This document shows positions 33,780 to 45,889 of a DNA stretch of 64,000 nucleotides, in pieces. Under the pieces are notes generated by a model that worked only from the letters and a program-made list of their open reading frames with translations, made no database searches and had not been told where the DNA came from. Source of the DNA: Gnetum montanum (taxonomy: Eukaryota; Streptophyta; Gnetopsida; Gnetales; Gnetaceae). The translations under genes and the position numbers were made by a program. The stretch is from assembly GCA_015680685.1 (NCBI GenBank), contig MNCI01008066.1:658791-722790 (forward strand). Reading direction: 5' to 3'. Every line of letters starts with the position of its first letter. Position 1 is the first letter of the stretch.

Positions 33780-34468
33780 TTTCTGTTATGGCTCATTATG
33801 ATCCTTATGTTCTTTTTCATATGGTAGATACATGGGTGCTGGCTGCTCCTCAAGCTCATTCATTTGTCTTCCTGTTGTTAACATTATCAACTTTGCATAT
33901 CTAAGATTGGCTAACTCCATATACTATGTCTTGCCTTCAATCTATAGTTCCCTCATTTTAATGTATGCTTGGTAAATCATTGTCATGTTATCAAGCATTG
34001 GTTGCCATTTGAGCATTTTTTTTATACTATCGCATTAATTTTGGCTTTTTCCAATCTGATTTCTATCTCATTTACTTGATTTTGCATATCCACTTGTTCT
34101 CTAAAATGTTCCTTCAATTTTTCATGTCTCTTTGCTTTATTTTTTTCATGCATTAACCTTAACAAAAGACTTACGGAAAATCATGCAGATTGACATGGTT
34201 CTATTTTCTTTGGCTACTTTATTGATGTTCATGCTAACTCTAGTAAATTGTTCATTCATATAATTCAAGCTTTTCTCCAACTAATTTTTCTCCTTTTGTA
34301 CATTAGTCAATTTGTAACTATTAATGGGAAGTTTCATGTTTTTATCTTCTAAAGCAATAACGATTTTGTTATGAGCATAGGTTTTTGCATCTATAGCTAA
34401 GTGAGCCCATGTTACTTTTGTTAAATTTTTTGATGTGTCAAAATCTTGAAAATGAAGAACTTTTCAAT
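33780..34468 (-). pseudogene. ORF-X copy 2, C-terminal part
   Basis: Minus-strand continuation of ORF-X beyond the inserted solo LTR. It contains HLAIDAKTYAHNKIVIALED, KENRTMS and, in the next frame, RHEKLKEHFREQVDMQNQVN. These align in order with copy 1 (SLATEAQAYAHVKALTTAH; KKHKKLKEHFWNQISMYKKF). Stops and a frameshift break it. The composition is strongly coiled-coil. Function unknown. Confidence 0.65.
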
Positions 34469-35625
34469 GTGTTTTTTGAGATTCTTAAAGGCCTAAAGAA
34501 ATATTAATTTGCCACATCAAAATGACCAAGAAATGGGAAGGACTCCACATTTCATCATGCTATATTTTGAAAGAAAAAACAAGAAACTGAAGATGAGCAT
34601 GAGGACATGAGACATTCCAATCCTAGAGAAGATGTCTTACACCTTTGGAAGACATATTAGGCTGAAAGGAGACATCTCTACCAAGATTCTAGATCTTAGC
34701 CTAGACATCTTACAAAAATAATATACAACTTACATTTTCATAAGATGTCCCAAGCTAAGCCAAGATGTCGCATCCAAGACATCTTACATTTCAAGGAGAT
34801 GTCTTAACCCTAACTAAGATGTCTTGAATCCAGATGATATGTCTCTCTTTCAAGCAATCCAAATTAGTGACACATCCCAGGCCACAAGCTAACATCTCAT
34901 GTAGTAATTTCTAGCCATTTTAGGGATTCCAACAGGTAAATGAAGAAGTGCAAACCTATAAAGAGATGAAAAAATTGAGAGAAAATTAAGAAAATACATG
35001 TGAGAAAGCATTAGTATACATCTTTATCAAGTTTATATCCTCATCTCCTCTATCTTTTCATGTGATGAGAAAGAATTATATATATCTTTGAGAATTCAAT
35101 GCCCTCAATTTCCTCTATCTTTTGTTATAATTTCTGTTGAGCTTGAAAGTAAGGAATCTGAAGAGATAGTTTAATTCTTCCTTATCTCTTCTTTCTATGT
35201 TGCATTGAGGAGTTGTGTATTGAGGATACACACTCTTTGTAAAAACCCTAAGGGGTGTGACATGTTTCTTGAGGGAAAGCCTCCTTTGTAAAGCTTCATA
35301 GCTTGTAGAAACCTAATGGATTGGTTATGTTTCTTGAAGAAAAATATCCTATAGAAAGCTTGAGATCTTTATTGAGACCGAAGGGCTTGATTTCCCAAAG
35401 GGGTTAGATGAATTTCTTAAGATAAATCATGCTTAAAGCTTAAGAACTTGTTGATACCTAAGGGTTCATTATAATTGAAGCCCTGTAAAGTCTGGAGGTG
35501 TACAAGGATTCTATCCTTTGAGTGTGAAAGTACCTAAGTTGGGGAACCATGTAAATTTGTAGTGTTAAATGTTGGAAAAAGTGTGGATTAAACTTATTCA
35601 TACCCCTCTAAGTTCTTGATCTTCA
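34469..35625 (+). mobile_element. Solo LTR of a copia element related to I
   Basis: About 1,157 bases, close to the 1,127-1,129 of I's LTRs. Its right part (AAGTTGGGGAACCATGTAAA ... TTATTCATACCCCTCTAAGT) is the reverse complement of the inner end of I's LTRs, and the AGATGTCTT word recurs at 34,620-34,850. ORF-X continues on both sides, so no internal region is left. Ends are approximate; a target duplication was not resolved. Confidence 0.7.
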
Positions 35626-37100
35626 ACTTTCTCTCTCTTCATCTCTAGCTAGTGTTGTTTCATCATAAACTGATTAACCTATTCGATTATAAATTGTTGT
35701 AATTGATCTTGTGCAATGTATCTTGTAGGCTCTTGTGTTTGGTTTCTAAGTTGGGATAACCCATTTTATAAACTCTTAACTTCCAACTTAACATGTTGTA
35801 GCCTATATTCTACAGTGATTAATGTTTTCATTATAGAAATCAATCCAAACTAAACTATAGGGATATTCTTTAGAATGTTAAAAACATGTTGAATTATTTC
35901 TTCTTTACAAACTAGTCTCTTTAATGCTTCATGTTGATTTTTGTCAATTATTTTCTTTCATTTATTCCTAGTTTTTAAGTACTTCATGAGCATCATCAAG
36001 TCTAATAAATTAGTCAAAGGTAGTACAAAAATGTTAATAGCATCTTTGATATGATTAGTCATAAGATATACAACTTGATGCTTTCCTTCATGTTGAATCA
36101 CTACCACTATAGCTCCTTTTCTAGTCTCCAATATAACATGGAATGTAATAGCATTTCCTAATATCTAAATGCTTCAATTATCTCATGTAACAATAACTTA
36201 GATCATCCTCATCACATCCCTTGTTTTCCAACTTAGACGGTTTAATGAGATATCTAGTCATTCTTCTCTAACTTTGAAATCCTAGCTACATCTCTTGTTC
36301 CTTAGCTTATGGTCTAAAGTCTCCTAGGTCTTTTGATGGAACATGGGCTCTTAAACCTACACCATCAATTTCTACTACTATGCTTGATAGTACATCTACT
36401 TGATCTTTATTTACAAGTACAAGCTTTACCATTTCAGCATAAGATGCATTCTAAACCCTTCTAATTGTATTATTAGTATATCCTAGAATTCCAACTCTTG
36501 TACACGACTTTCTAATTATACAATAAAATGATAATCTTGGTTTGCCTAACTATTTCTTGTAAAATCTGAGTTCTATCTCTAGGAAGAGAAGATGTGCCAA
36601 ATTTTCTTAATATTTTCTACTAAGAATAGCACTACCCTTGGTTGCATGTGTAGATATCATGTTCAAATGTGTAGTTGAATACAAATGACAGGTTCCTATC
36701 TTGAAATAAATCTTCTCTAATAATGATAGAAATTGATATTATTTCTTTTCATTTCCATAGCCTCTTTACAGTTATAACTTGCAAGTTGTTAGGTCTAAAC
36801 ATGTTTAAATTGGAACTATCATCATGCAAATGTTCAAATGGCCTAAAGTTGTGGTAACTATTTCTACTGAATATGACACTATAACACCTTCAATCTTCAC
36901 TATTGCATACTCTTATCTATTATGCCAAGATTGATAGACCTCTTCTAAGTACCATTTGCTACTTGTAAAAATTGTGGGCTAGAACAGGAAACCTTGTAAT
37001 TATTCTCATACTTTGTAAGGTGTGAATTCTACGAATGGACCAAAAGTAAACTCCACAATGATATTGGACATAATTGATTTTTCACTTGTTGCTTTGACAT
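35626..37100 (-). pseudogene. ORF-X copy 2, N-terminal and middle part
   Basis: Read leftwards, the conceptual frame shows VEFTFGPFVEF, SSKWYLEEVYQSW, EKIYFKIGTCHLY, GILGYTNNTIRRV-NAS, RKGAIVVVIQHEG, MTNHIKDAINIFVLPL, YRLQHVKLEV and EMKREKVEDQ. Copy 1 has, in the same order, KPFMEFF, SGEWYLSE, ERIYFKISTYHLF, RILGYTNDVPRRVQNAS, REGAIVKVM, IIDHIKESFNVLVVFL, TRAEHVEAKV and a KEKVV segment. Conservation of many separate motifs in two decayed copies shows one ancestral protein of unknown family. It lies 3' of the integrase of element H, on the same strand. Confidence 0.65.
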
Positions 37101-38703
37101 AGCCTTCCAAAAAGGTAAGCTACCTACCTACTTTAAGAGCAGATGGTGTTAATGCTTTAGTCTATGATGACTACTATGTTTGAGGCATCAATTGGTGGAT
37201 AGAATGCGATTGCACCTCTCACCGCTCTATCTGTGGCTCTTGTGATTAATTTCTCCCTTATCCTCTATCAATTTTTCCTTTTGGTATTTTTTTCACATGG
37301 CTATAATGCTCCTCTAGGTAAAGGTTTTTTCTTTGGATTTATGTGTAATCACCTATGGTTATTTATTAATCTTTTCAAAAATTCATAGAAAATTTAATTT
37401 GGTTCTTAATTATTTTTTAATATTTTGAATATAATCAATGATTGAAAGAAAAATAATCATTATGCTTAAAATTCATTACATAATCAAGAACTTCATTGAT
37501 TTTGGAAAATACCCTAAATTTAAATTGATGGAAAAGTTCCTAAATTGGAAAATACAATTTTCTAATGTTAGAATCATTAAATTATAGAATTCAAAAAAAT
37601 TGTAAAATTCAAAAAAATTATTGACATGAAGATGAGATCAAAGGATTAAAAAATATCCCACATCAAAAAAAAATTTAGATTATCAATTTATTCATAGGTA
37701 CTAAATTAGTAATTATTAAATCACTGATTTTACACAAATGCTCAAAATGCACAAATTGGTACCAATTTGATACTAAACATATTAATGTTTTATTGTAATG
37801 ACACAATAAAATCATTTCATCATTTTAGCATATGCACGCAAATCAAAGGAAATTCCAAATATGTCTATAATCTATAAAAATCCAAATGCAGCTAAAATCA
37901 TTAGAATTACTCTAATACTTAATTTATGGTATTTGCAAAAATTGCATGATCTACTATATCTCCCCCATAACTAATAACCAAACTTTGAAAGTTCAAAGAA
38001 TCTTTCATAAGAGAAATTAGATATGTGAATTATAAGTTAGGATGTTTGAAAGGTTTTTAGTAAAAGAACAACATGAACTCCTTACATGAAATAACAAATA
38101 TGAAAAATCATTAAGAATGCATGTGTATTTATAGATTCTATAAGGGCAATATCATAGATGTGACATTGGTGATATTGTAGCTATAATAAAACTCGTCCTA
38201 AATATTAATTTTCACTTGTATTTGTTTAAAAAATCATCATTTATTCACATCATAAGGACCTTGAAACTTCATAAAGGTGGTTAAATAATAAAATAATACT
38301 TGAATATAGTTTAATTAATTTAAGTTGATCAAGGATGAGTAATAAATGTTCAAATATAAGATAAAAGGTTTTTAGATAAAATATAATCAAAATTTGAAGA
38401 GAAATTTTTTTATTAGGTACATAAATGAAGTCAAAGATTAGCACATTATGATTTGCATGAAGTGAAATTGATCTATGAACATGATTTTCAATAGCTATAC
38501 AAGTGGGTTCTCCCCAAAGCAAGTCTTTGCCCTCAATGCCTTTATATAACCACTCCTATAGGCATATGTGGACACTCAAGAAATTGAATTTGAATGATAT
38601 ATTTGTTCCAATGCACACATGCATTACTGTAGCTAGAATCCTATGCTATGATGTGCAAGATTATTAAATTCATAATTATACATGCCATTGAGGTGAGATA
38701 GTA
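37101..38703. other. AT-rich stretch without recognisable gene
   Basis: From 37,101 to 37,260 the minus strand reads ATDRAVRGAIAFYPPI, possibly the extreme N-terminal side of ORF-X. The remainder is AT-rich with chance frames and no motif I recognise. Confidence 0.4.
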
Positions 38704-39209
38704 TGACATCCCATTTCCAAATGTCATAAAAACATAATTTTTTATTGCTTAATTCATCACACAAGTAAGTAACATAATGGAAATATCATAAAATACTTTG
38801 ATAAATGAATTACTAGCAAATGAATAATTGGTACACAGAATAGGAAGGAAAAATAAAGAAAAAATTTATTAATAAGAGAGAGTGTACTATAACGCTCTAT
38901 AGGTTATCTTCCCATGCCACTTAAGCTTTAGAGGCAATTCAAAACTACCACCACATTTAGGTTTTCCAATCGAAAGGATGAATAGTCCTTCTTTTCCCAC
39001 TTCACCTAGCTTCTGTTACTTACCTTTCTAGGCTCTGCAACTCCATGCCAACATGACCTTTAAACTTATTCTTAAATGGCATAGGTAAAACCCATTCCTA
39101 AGGGATACATGAATAATTATAATTCCTATTAACAAGGCACCCCTTCATTTGAAGGTTAATTACATTTTTACAATATGTATTCACCCTTAATAAGGGACAG
39201 GACATTACA
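38704..39209 (-). mobile_element. Second copy of the 573-base LTR-like repeat
   Basis: About 506 bases on the minus strand, beginning TGTAATGTCCTGTCCC and ending GGGATGTCATA. It shares ordered blocks with 23,333-23,905 (AAGCTAGGTGAAGTGGGA, TTGCCTCTAAAG, CATTTGGAAATGGGATG-type end). The flanks CTATT and CTATC resemble a decayed target duplication. Confidence 0.65.
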
Positions 39210-40430
39210 AATAGAGTTAGAAGGGATCAAAGAGGATGGGACATGAGAGACCTTACAACTATTATAATAAACCTTATGTGTGACATGTGATTAATTAATC
39301 ATTAAACTTTTTCATAGGAACTCTAAACCAAATTCATACCTCTTACCAATGACATTGCATTGTATCATCCTAGACTAACTTCATGGGTCTAGCTAACAAA
39401 CAAGTTACTATAACTATACCTTCATAAAAAAATTTGAGAAGTTATCATTATGGTTTTTGAGCATAATTAATTAACCATCAAGGTTTACTTTCATGACCTT
39501 CACCATTAATCTAGCACCTTTAAGCATGGATCATATGTCTTTCTAGTCACATGATGAAATTAGTCTAAGCAACCATGGAATTCTTGGAAGTAGCCTCCCT
39601 TTAGACATGGGTAACATGTCCTTCTAGTGGTGCTTCAAGATAGGTTTCTTCTGCTTAATTAATTAATTATTATGTTGGTACCCTTGTTAGAGCACTAACT
39701 TTAAACATGTGTAACATCTCTTTCTAGTGTCATAACAAAGTAAAACTGCTTTTCATATACTATTTTTCATAAACAAGAAAACATGAGTGATAGTGTAACA
39801 AAATGAGATTAGTTAAACATAAGGTGAAAGTAAAATAATACACAAGTCCCCTTGGTATCACACCATCATCTATCCCTCTTGATTCTTCCTCCTTTTGTCT
39901 AAACTTAATGACAATAGATTTATTTTAGTTAAAATATGATAACATGATAAGGACCTCTTATTGCTAGAAATAAAGGAATGGATGATATGATCTCATAGCA
40001 TGTATAATTATTCCTTTAATAATTCGATAACATAGAACAATATTCTCTCAAGTGAAGTGATATCCTATACATAGTTGATAGCTTTATTAACTGAAATAAT
40101 GAAATTATGCACAATATGAAAAATAAATGACTCTAAGACCTAAAAAGTATACAAAGAATGAAAGCTATCAAAGAATAAAGAAAATTATTAAGAATTTAAA
40201 AGATATCAAGTAATTAAAAAATTGAAAAGAATCATGAAAATATTAAGAAGTTGCAAAACAAAAAGTCTAAAAATTATGCTCACAAGGCTTAATTAGAATA
40301 AAGATCTCTCCCATTAATAAGGTTGAAGAAGAAATGAAAGATAGATTGACTAATGGCTTTAGTTAATGAGGATAATATGATCATAGGCTTTTGGGATTCC
40401 CTACATGATTTTATCTATTAGATGTTAACT
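39210..40430. other. Unassigned AT-rich region
   Basis: No protein match. A loose repeat, CATGGGTAACATGTCCTTCTAGT and variants, occurs at about 39,529, 39,606 and 39,705. Probably LTR or untranslated remains between H's integrase and ORF-X. Confidence 0.35.
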
Positions 40431-40439
40431 AAAATCATC

Positions 40440-41440
40440 TCTTATGAGGTGCTTGAGTGATAAATCAACATATCACCTAATTTATAAGTAGCATGGATAA
40501 CATAAATTTTCTTCCAAAGCATCTAGAACTTTATGCCTTATGGCATGTGATTGGAATTGTAGTAGAAAAACTTATCCCTTAGTTTTATTTTTATGTGTGG
40601 TATCCTAATATCATATCTTTGTTTGATAAAATTTTTATGTGCCTCATTATGCATTAGTGTTACTAGTCAATTATCATCTAGTAAATTTAGATTCATAAGT
40701 CATTCTTTTTGGGTTAGATTTAAGTCAATTTATAAATCATGAACTATAGTTAATATTTGAAGGTTGTCATGAATAGGTATATTGAGTAATTTTTCATAAA
40801 CTAGTTTATAAAGGGAATACCCTATAGGAAGTTTCTAGGTAGCATGATAAGCCCATAAAGCATCATTTTACTTGGTACTCAAGTCCTTCCTGTATTTGCT
40901 AACCATTCATGTAAGTAATCTAGTGTACTTAAGTTATGTTCAACCTCTAGGCATTACACCATCTTTTTGAATATGACATTTGTAAAATGGATACCATTAT
41001 CTAATATCAAGGCTCTAGGTATATAAATTTTTGTTACTACATGCTATTAGAAAACCTTGTAGATGCAAGTGATGTACAATCTATTACTACATCAATTTTT
41101 TATCCATTTTATGCAATATTCAACAACAATAATTATGTATAGCTTCCCATTCAGCATGGGTGTGATGGATCCCATAAAGTCAATTCTTTAGATATTAAAT
41201 TGTTCTAATGATTTAATCTAGTGTTAATACCTTCAAATTTAATCATCATTTTACCATCTATCTAACATTGATCACAAGATTGTGTGAAGTCATATGCATC
41301 TTTGAAGATAGTTAGCCAAAAATAACTAACCATAAGGATCTTGATAGTTTTTTTCCTTTTTCGCATAGTGACCTTCATAGGGTTCTTCATGTGCATCCTA
41401 TGGTACTATCTATTGAGTTTCTTTTGGGACATACTAATGG
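40440..41440 (-). pseudogene. Integrase, Athila-like element H
   Basis: A decayed integrase on the minus strand. From the N terminus: EGHYAKKEKNYQDPYG and FTQSCDQC (zinc-binding part, frame-shifted), IDFMGSITPMLNGKLYIIIV with VEYCIKWIKN (catalytic core), IPRALILDNGIHFTN (second catalytic Asp), then NDALWAYHATXKLPIGYSLY and KLVYEKLLNIPIH. The motifs are those of Ty3/gypsy integrases. The RNase H side continues to 41,615 and, beyond the inserted element D, at 48,384. Confidence 0.8.
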
Positions 41441-41620
41441 ATCAAGCTATCAACATAGATCTTGTAAAGGTTCTTATTAATTTTAATGAAATATTTGGCC
41501 TAATGTAGAAACTATTATTTCTTTTTCTTATCTTATTTGGTAGGAATTTTCTATGTTATTAAATAACTAAGATAATTTGCAATCCATGGTTTCTATTTAG
41601 GACTTGAAACCATTACTACC
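41441..41620 (-). pseudogene. RNase H-integrase linker of H, cut by element D
   Basis: The minus strand has PWIANYLSYLI-like residues in mixed frames, the 'PWxADIANYL' segment usual before gypsy integrase. The last five bases, CTACC (41,616-41,620), are repeated at 48,379-48,383 and form D's target duplication. Confidence 0.65.
41616..41620. other. Left target-site duplication of element D
   Basis: CTACC, repeated exactly at 48,379-48,383. Confidence 0.9.
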
Positions 41621-42406
41621 TAATGGGACGCGATATCGCATGGGCCGTGATATCGTGTACACAATATCGCAGCACGCCGTCAATTCTATAAATAAGAGGT
41701 GGCTCTCCCTTGTTTCTCCATCTAGATTTAGACCTTAGCCAAACTCTTACCATTTTTCCATTCCAAAGTTAGAATAATTTCCATGTGCCTGTAGTAGGAG
41801 TCCCAAAGTGAACGGTTCTTTATTCAAGCAAATATTGTACCTGAGCACACGTTTTTGTACGGAAATAAAGATGAACTTTTAGATAAACCTTGTAGTGCAT
41901 GGACTAAGCTAAATAGGACTTTAATTAATGTTAAATGTTTAAATTATTTATTAGTTAATCAAATCTCTCTCAACCCTTAACTCATAGTTAAGTGCATTTA
42001 GTACGACCGCTTCGAGCACGTGTGTTACACTTGGTAATCCCAATAACAAATAGCATTTGGTAATCCCAATAGCATTGCATTGGTTTAGGATGTGAAATGG
42101 CAAGTGGGAATGGATACTGATGCTATGGTAATTAAATCTTAGTTAGTTAAAGTTAGTTACTTAGTCTCTTCACCCTTTCCCTCATTAGCATAGGCGATAA
42201 AAGAGAAAAGATATAAAAAGCATATACCTCAAGTTCACTTAACCATACAACTGTGACAAATACAAGTGAGCTTGGGAAGACAATGACTGATTAACCATAG
42301 GTGTTCCATAAGGCTTGTAGGTACTTAGTCTATGGAGTTCGACCAGATCGCATGTGTAACACTCGTATTCGTATGGTTGAGTGTAGGAGTACCTCATCAC
42401 TCATCA
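41621..42406 (+). repeat. 5' LTR of element D
   Basis: It starts TAATGGGACG (the partner has TGATGGGATG, so TG decayed to TA) and ends ACTCATCA. U3 opens with palindromes built on GCGATATCGC and GTGTACAC (41,629-41,673). A TATA box, TCTATAAATAAGAG, lies at 41,685-41,698, and AATAAAG near 41,863. A 26-base tandem duplication (TTGGTAATCCCAATA at 42,031 and 42,057), absent from the 3' LTR, explains the length difference. Confidence 0.9.
41685..41698 (+). promoter_or_regulatory. TATA box of D's 5' LTR
   Basis: TCTATAAATAAGAG, kept in the 3' LTR of D (near 47,680) and in E (reverse, near 62,993-63,005). It follows the GCGATATCGC palindromes by about 12 bases. Confidence 0.75.
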
Positions 42407-42407
42407 T

Positions 42408-42425
42408 TGGCACCATTGTCGGGGA
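42408..42425 (+). other. Primer-binding site of D (tRNA-Asp type)
   Basis: TGGCACCATTGTCGGGGA follows the LTR end after one T. Athila/Tat elements usually carry TGGCGCCGTTGCCGGGGA, which pairs with aspartate tRNA; three C-to-T or G-to-A type differences separate the two. Confidence 0.85.
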
Positions 42426-42550
42426 CTAAGTTGTTTGTGCACTAAGTAGAACATAGAAAATCATCCACATCATTGGGAAGCTTAAAAAACCCTTAGGGTT
42501 AATTAGAAGAAAATTTAAACAATGGTCAATAGCACACCGACAAGATAACA

Positions 42551-44500
42551 ATGTCTTCTTCTTCTCATAAAAGCACTTCACCACCTAGGGATCACACAAG
42601 AGATAGTCGGCGATCTAACACACGTAACCTAGATCCACTAGTTTCTCAAGAGTATCAGGTAGTGTATACTCATCACCATGAGTATATACCCAATTTTACC
42701 TTTATCCTCCATTAGGATGAACAACTACGTTGGAGAGACTTGCAAGGTAACATAGTGTTACCCCCAGATCAGGCAGTCCTTAACATGATCCTTAATGCTC
42801 TTGCACAGATAGGCATGACGCAGCTATACACTGAATACGTTGTAGGTGATTTCAACACAAGGGATTACCATCCCACAGTGGCACAACATCTAAGGGACTC
42901 ACAGTATGAGAGTTACCATACATCGTTCAAGGGCAAAGGGGTCCCACACGTCTTAAGTGAAATTGGAGATGGTGAACCGGTTATAACAGGTTCCCCATCA
43001 AATGATGTTCCCCCTCCTAATGATGGTGAGGAGGTGGGGTATCAGAACCTACACTCCATGATTCACAACCCTAGTTCTAATCAACATGAACACCAAGTGT
43101 TCAATGAGGGAACACAAACAAATGACAAGGGCGGGCATTCTGATCATCATCATGATCGGGGCCATAACCATAGAAGAGAAGGTAAGAAACATCGTCATGG
43201 CGATGGTTCCCCTTCTTATTCTTCTTCATCGCATCATTCACCCTCTCCTTCCACATCAAGAAGCAGTCACAAAGAGCACAACATTGAGGATAAGGGTAAG
43301 CATGATGAGCACCCTTGATGAGAGAGTCGAGAGCGAGGACGAGGGCATTCGAGAGAATCAGGAATGGTAGAAGGGAACGTAGGGAACCGCGTAGGCATCA
43401 TAGACACCATGAAAGAAATTCCAATGATGAACCCCTACTAGCAACCTAGAGTATGTTAGACATTACGAAGGCTGTGAGAATACCTACAAGGCACCAGAAA
43501 GATAGCTGGATAAAGAGATTAGACATGAATAATATCCCACGATTGGAGGGGGGATACGACGCTGATCCGCAAAACCACTTACAGGAATTTCACGATGCCT
43601 GTGCCTTGCAGAATATCAAAAATGAGTGGAAAAAGTTAAAATTATTCCCAAGGACACTCATAAAAGAAGCAAAAAGTTGGTACTGGTCCTTAGAACCAGA
43701 ATCTATTAGATGATGGAGTACAATGTTAGAAATATTCAACGATAAATATCAAATGTACTCTAGAGTGTCCAACTTGCAGAGGCAGATCCAAGGATGGAAG
43801 AAGGGTAATCATGAACCCTTGGATGCTTCCATGGGCTAATATTATGCATTGTTACATCGTTGCCCTGACCATGGTTACCTGCAATAGGATCAACTCCGCC
43901 ATCTTGTAGATGGGCTAAGACATGAAACCAGAAGGACCCTTGGAACATATGCCCAAGGGAGATTATCTAAGCTTAGGTCCCCTGAAGTTCATAGATTGTT
44001 GAAGCAAGTAGCTAAGGAAGAAGGGGAGCTATGGAAAAGAGAAAGCATGGAAGAGTATAACTACGATCCTTCCCTCTGAAAGAAGGGAGTGATGAGTCAC
44101 CACTCGAGGAGTTAGTGAATAGAAAAACCTTGCCACTTCAAAAGTCAACAACTAAAGTGTTAGCTAAGGTAGATCAAATGTGGGACTCCTTAGACAATAG
44201 ATTTGAAACCATTTTAAAAATCGTAGAGGAGTCTAAGAAATGAAGTAGAGACCATGATAAGCAAGAGAGGAGAGATTCAGACCATGCACGTAACAAGGGT
44301 AAGGGAAAAATTTCTATCACCGATGAGGTTGTGGATTATGATACAGAAAATGATGGTGGATGTAAGATCTACCAATATGACCATCCTAAGGGGTGTTGCC
44401 CAATAATCTCACATCTTCAAGAGTCTGGGGTGTATGCACTCAACCCAAGACTTAACAAATAGCAAGAACCCTGGAGGTTACCTTATCCCCAAGGTAACCC
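42551..44500 (+). pseudogene. Gag of element D
   Basis: The first ATG at 42,551 opens MSSSSHKSTSPPRDHTRDSR, in frame with the long stretch from 42,740 once one TAG near 42,714 is passed. A His/Ser/Lys/Arg-rich region ends at 43,318. The gag core follows in another frame from 43,453: LDMNNIPRLEGGYDADPQNH, LFPRTLIKEAKSWYWSLEPE, then VSNLQRQIQGWKKGNHEPLD. Near 44,350 GGCKIYQYDHPKGCC is a decayed zinc knuckle (G has CNLCQYEHSKEC). A TAG/TGA-rich frame makes it inactive. Homologues in this window are F and G. Confidence 0.85.
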
Positions 44501-45060
44501 AAGGTAGTTCCACGAACCCTTAACATATTATCCAAGTGGAACTCCACCACAACCTATCAAGCAACACCAACAGTGGCAATACCCACAGTCATGGGGGATG
44601 CCACCGCCTAGACAACAATACCCTTACCGGCAACCAAATCCATATGGCTATTATGTGCAGCAGTCGGTCTCTCCAAGTGACTCTATGAGTCACATGACCC
44701 CACAATGTCACTACCAAGTTTGGGAGTATTTTAGGACTCCCTCTCCTAGAAGAGATACTTCACATGCATACCATCCTCTGAATCCATCCGCATCTCTTAC
44801 GTCGATACTTCGACTACCACCCGCTCCAATGATGCAAGGGGGACTCCCCACTCAACTGCAGCAATGTAATGCTATGACAGCTGTAAACCTTTAACCTGCT
44901 GCTGGTTTAGACAACCATACAAAGAGAAGACCTTTCTTCAAAACAAAAAGCCCAAATAATCTCTCCAACCATAGGCGGTTGAGTCTATGACCACTCCTCC
45001 ATCAAGAAAGGCTTCAGAGCTCCCTTCAAATCAACAATAGAGCTCAACGTACACGGTTAT
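44501..45060 (+). pseudogene. Proline/glutamine-rich linker of D polyprotein
   Basis: Frames at 44,598-44,894 read PPPRQQYPYRQPNPYGYY and similar, a low-complexity linker between gag zinc knuckle and protease. No catalytic motif. Confidence 0.6.
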
Positions 45061-45084
45061 GTTAACACATACCATTACTGACTA

Positions 45085-45650
45085 GATTAATGTGGGCCAC
45101 CTTCCTAAGAAATTCTCTAACCCTGGAAGTCCCCTAATTTATCTCCAAGTCACTGGGACTGAACCCTGTAAGGCCCTTCTTGACTCAGGTTCCAGAGTTA
45201 ACTTAATATCACAAGAAATGTATAAAGCTTAAAACCTGCCTCCACTCAAGAAGAAAAATATTCAATTAGAGCTGGCTAACCAGTCCATCACTGTCCCCTT
45301 GGGACTTATGGAGGACATTGTTACCACTGTGTATGGTTGATCATATTTAGCTGATTTCCTAGTGATAGAAGTTAACAACAATAAAGGGGACTTCCCAATT
45401 ATAATGGGGAGGGCATGGCTCAGTAACATCAAAGCATGCCTAGGGATCTGTGATCTTTCCCTGGAAATATCTAAGGAAAATATTTATGGAAAGATCGAGA
45501 AGAAGAAAGTTCCATGCATCACATATAGTGATACAAAGGATGATGATGTGCAGGAGTGCTCAGCATTCCCTGTATGCAACCAGTGTGCCCAGGAAACTCG
45601 GATACAAAGGTGCCTATATGTAGCAACTACACAACAGGAAAACAACTAGT
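45085..45650 (+). pseudogene. Retropepsin-like protease of element D
   Basis: Aspartic protease that would process the polyprotein. One frame carries GTEPCKALLDSGSRVNLISQ (catalytic D-S-G) at about 45,150-45,210, ELANQSITVPLGLMEDI, then FLVIEVNNNKGDFPIIMGRA with WL (45,349-45,420), the Athila/Tat 'PIILGRPFL' segment. Two stops, at about 45,230 and 45,340, interrupt it. The frame ends in a stop at 45,647-45,649; another open stretch (45,653-45,889) adds no known domain. Confidence 0.8.
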
Positions 45651-45889
45651 GGTTGATAGCTAATCAAGAGATCAACCCATCAATATGCATGGAACTAACT
45701 AGGGGAACAACTTGCAACCACAACGAAAGCATAGATACATTGGAGTATGAGTGTCGCCAACTTCCAACCCTTAACCTAAGAATATCAATTGGGAGAAGTT
45801 GGACACTTCTAAAAAATTCAAACAAACGCTCATTATTTCGGATCTCTCCCTTTCAATTCAGTCATGGGGGAGATGGCCACCCATGCTAA

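Noticed and set aside
38250-38522. A 90-codon minus-strand frame
   Set aside because: AT-rich, Leu/Ile/Phe-rich product with no motif and no neighbour that would explain it.
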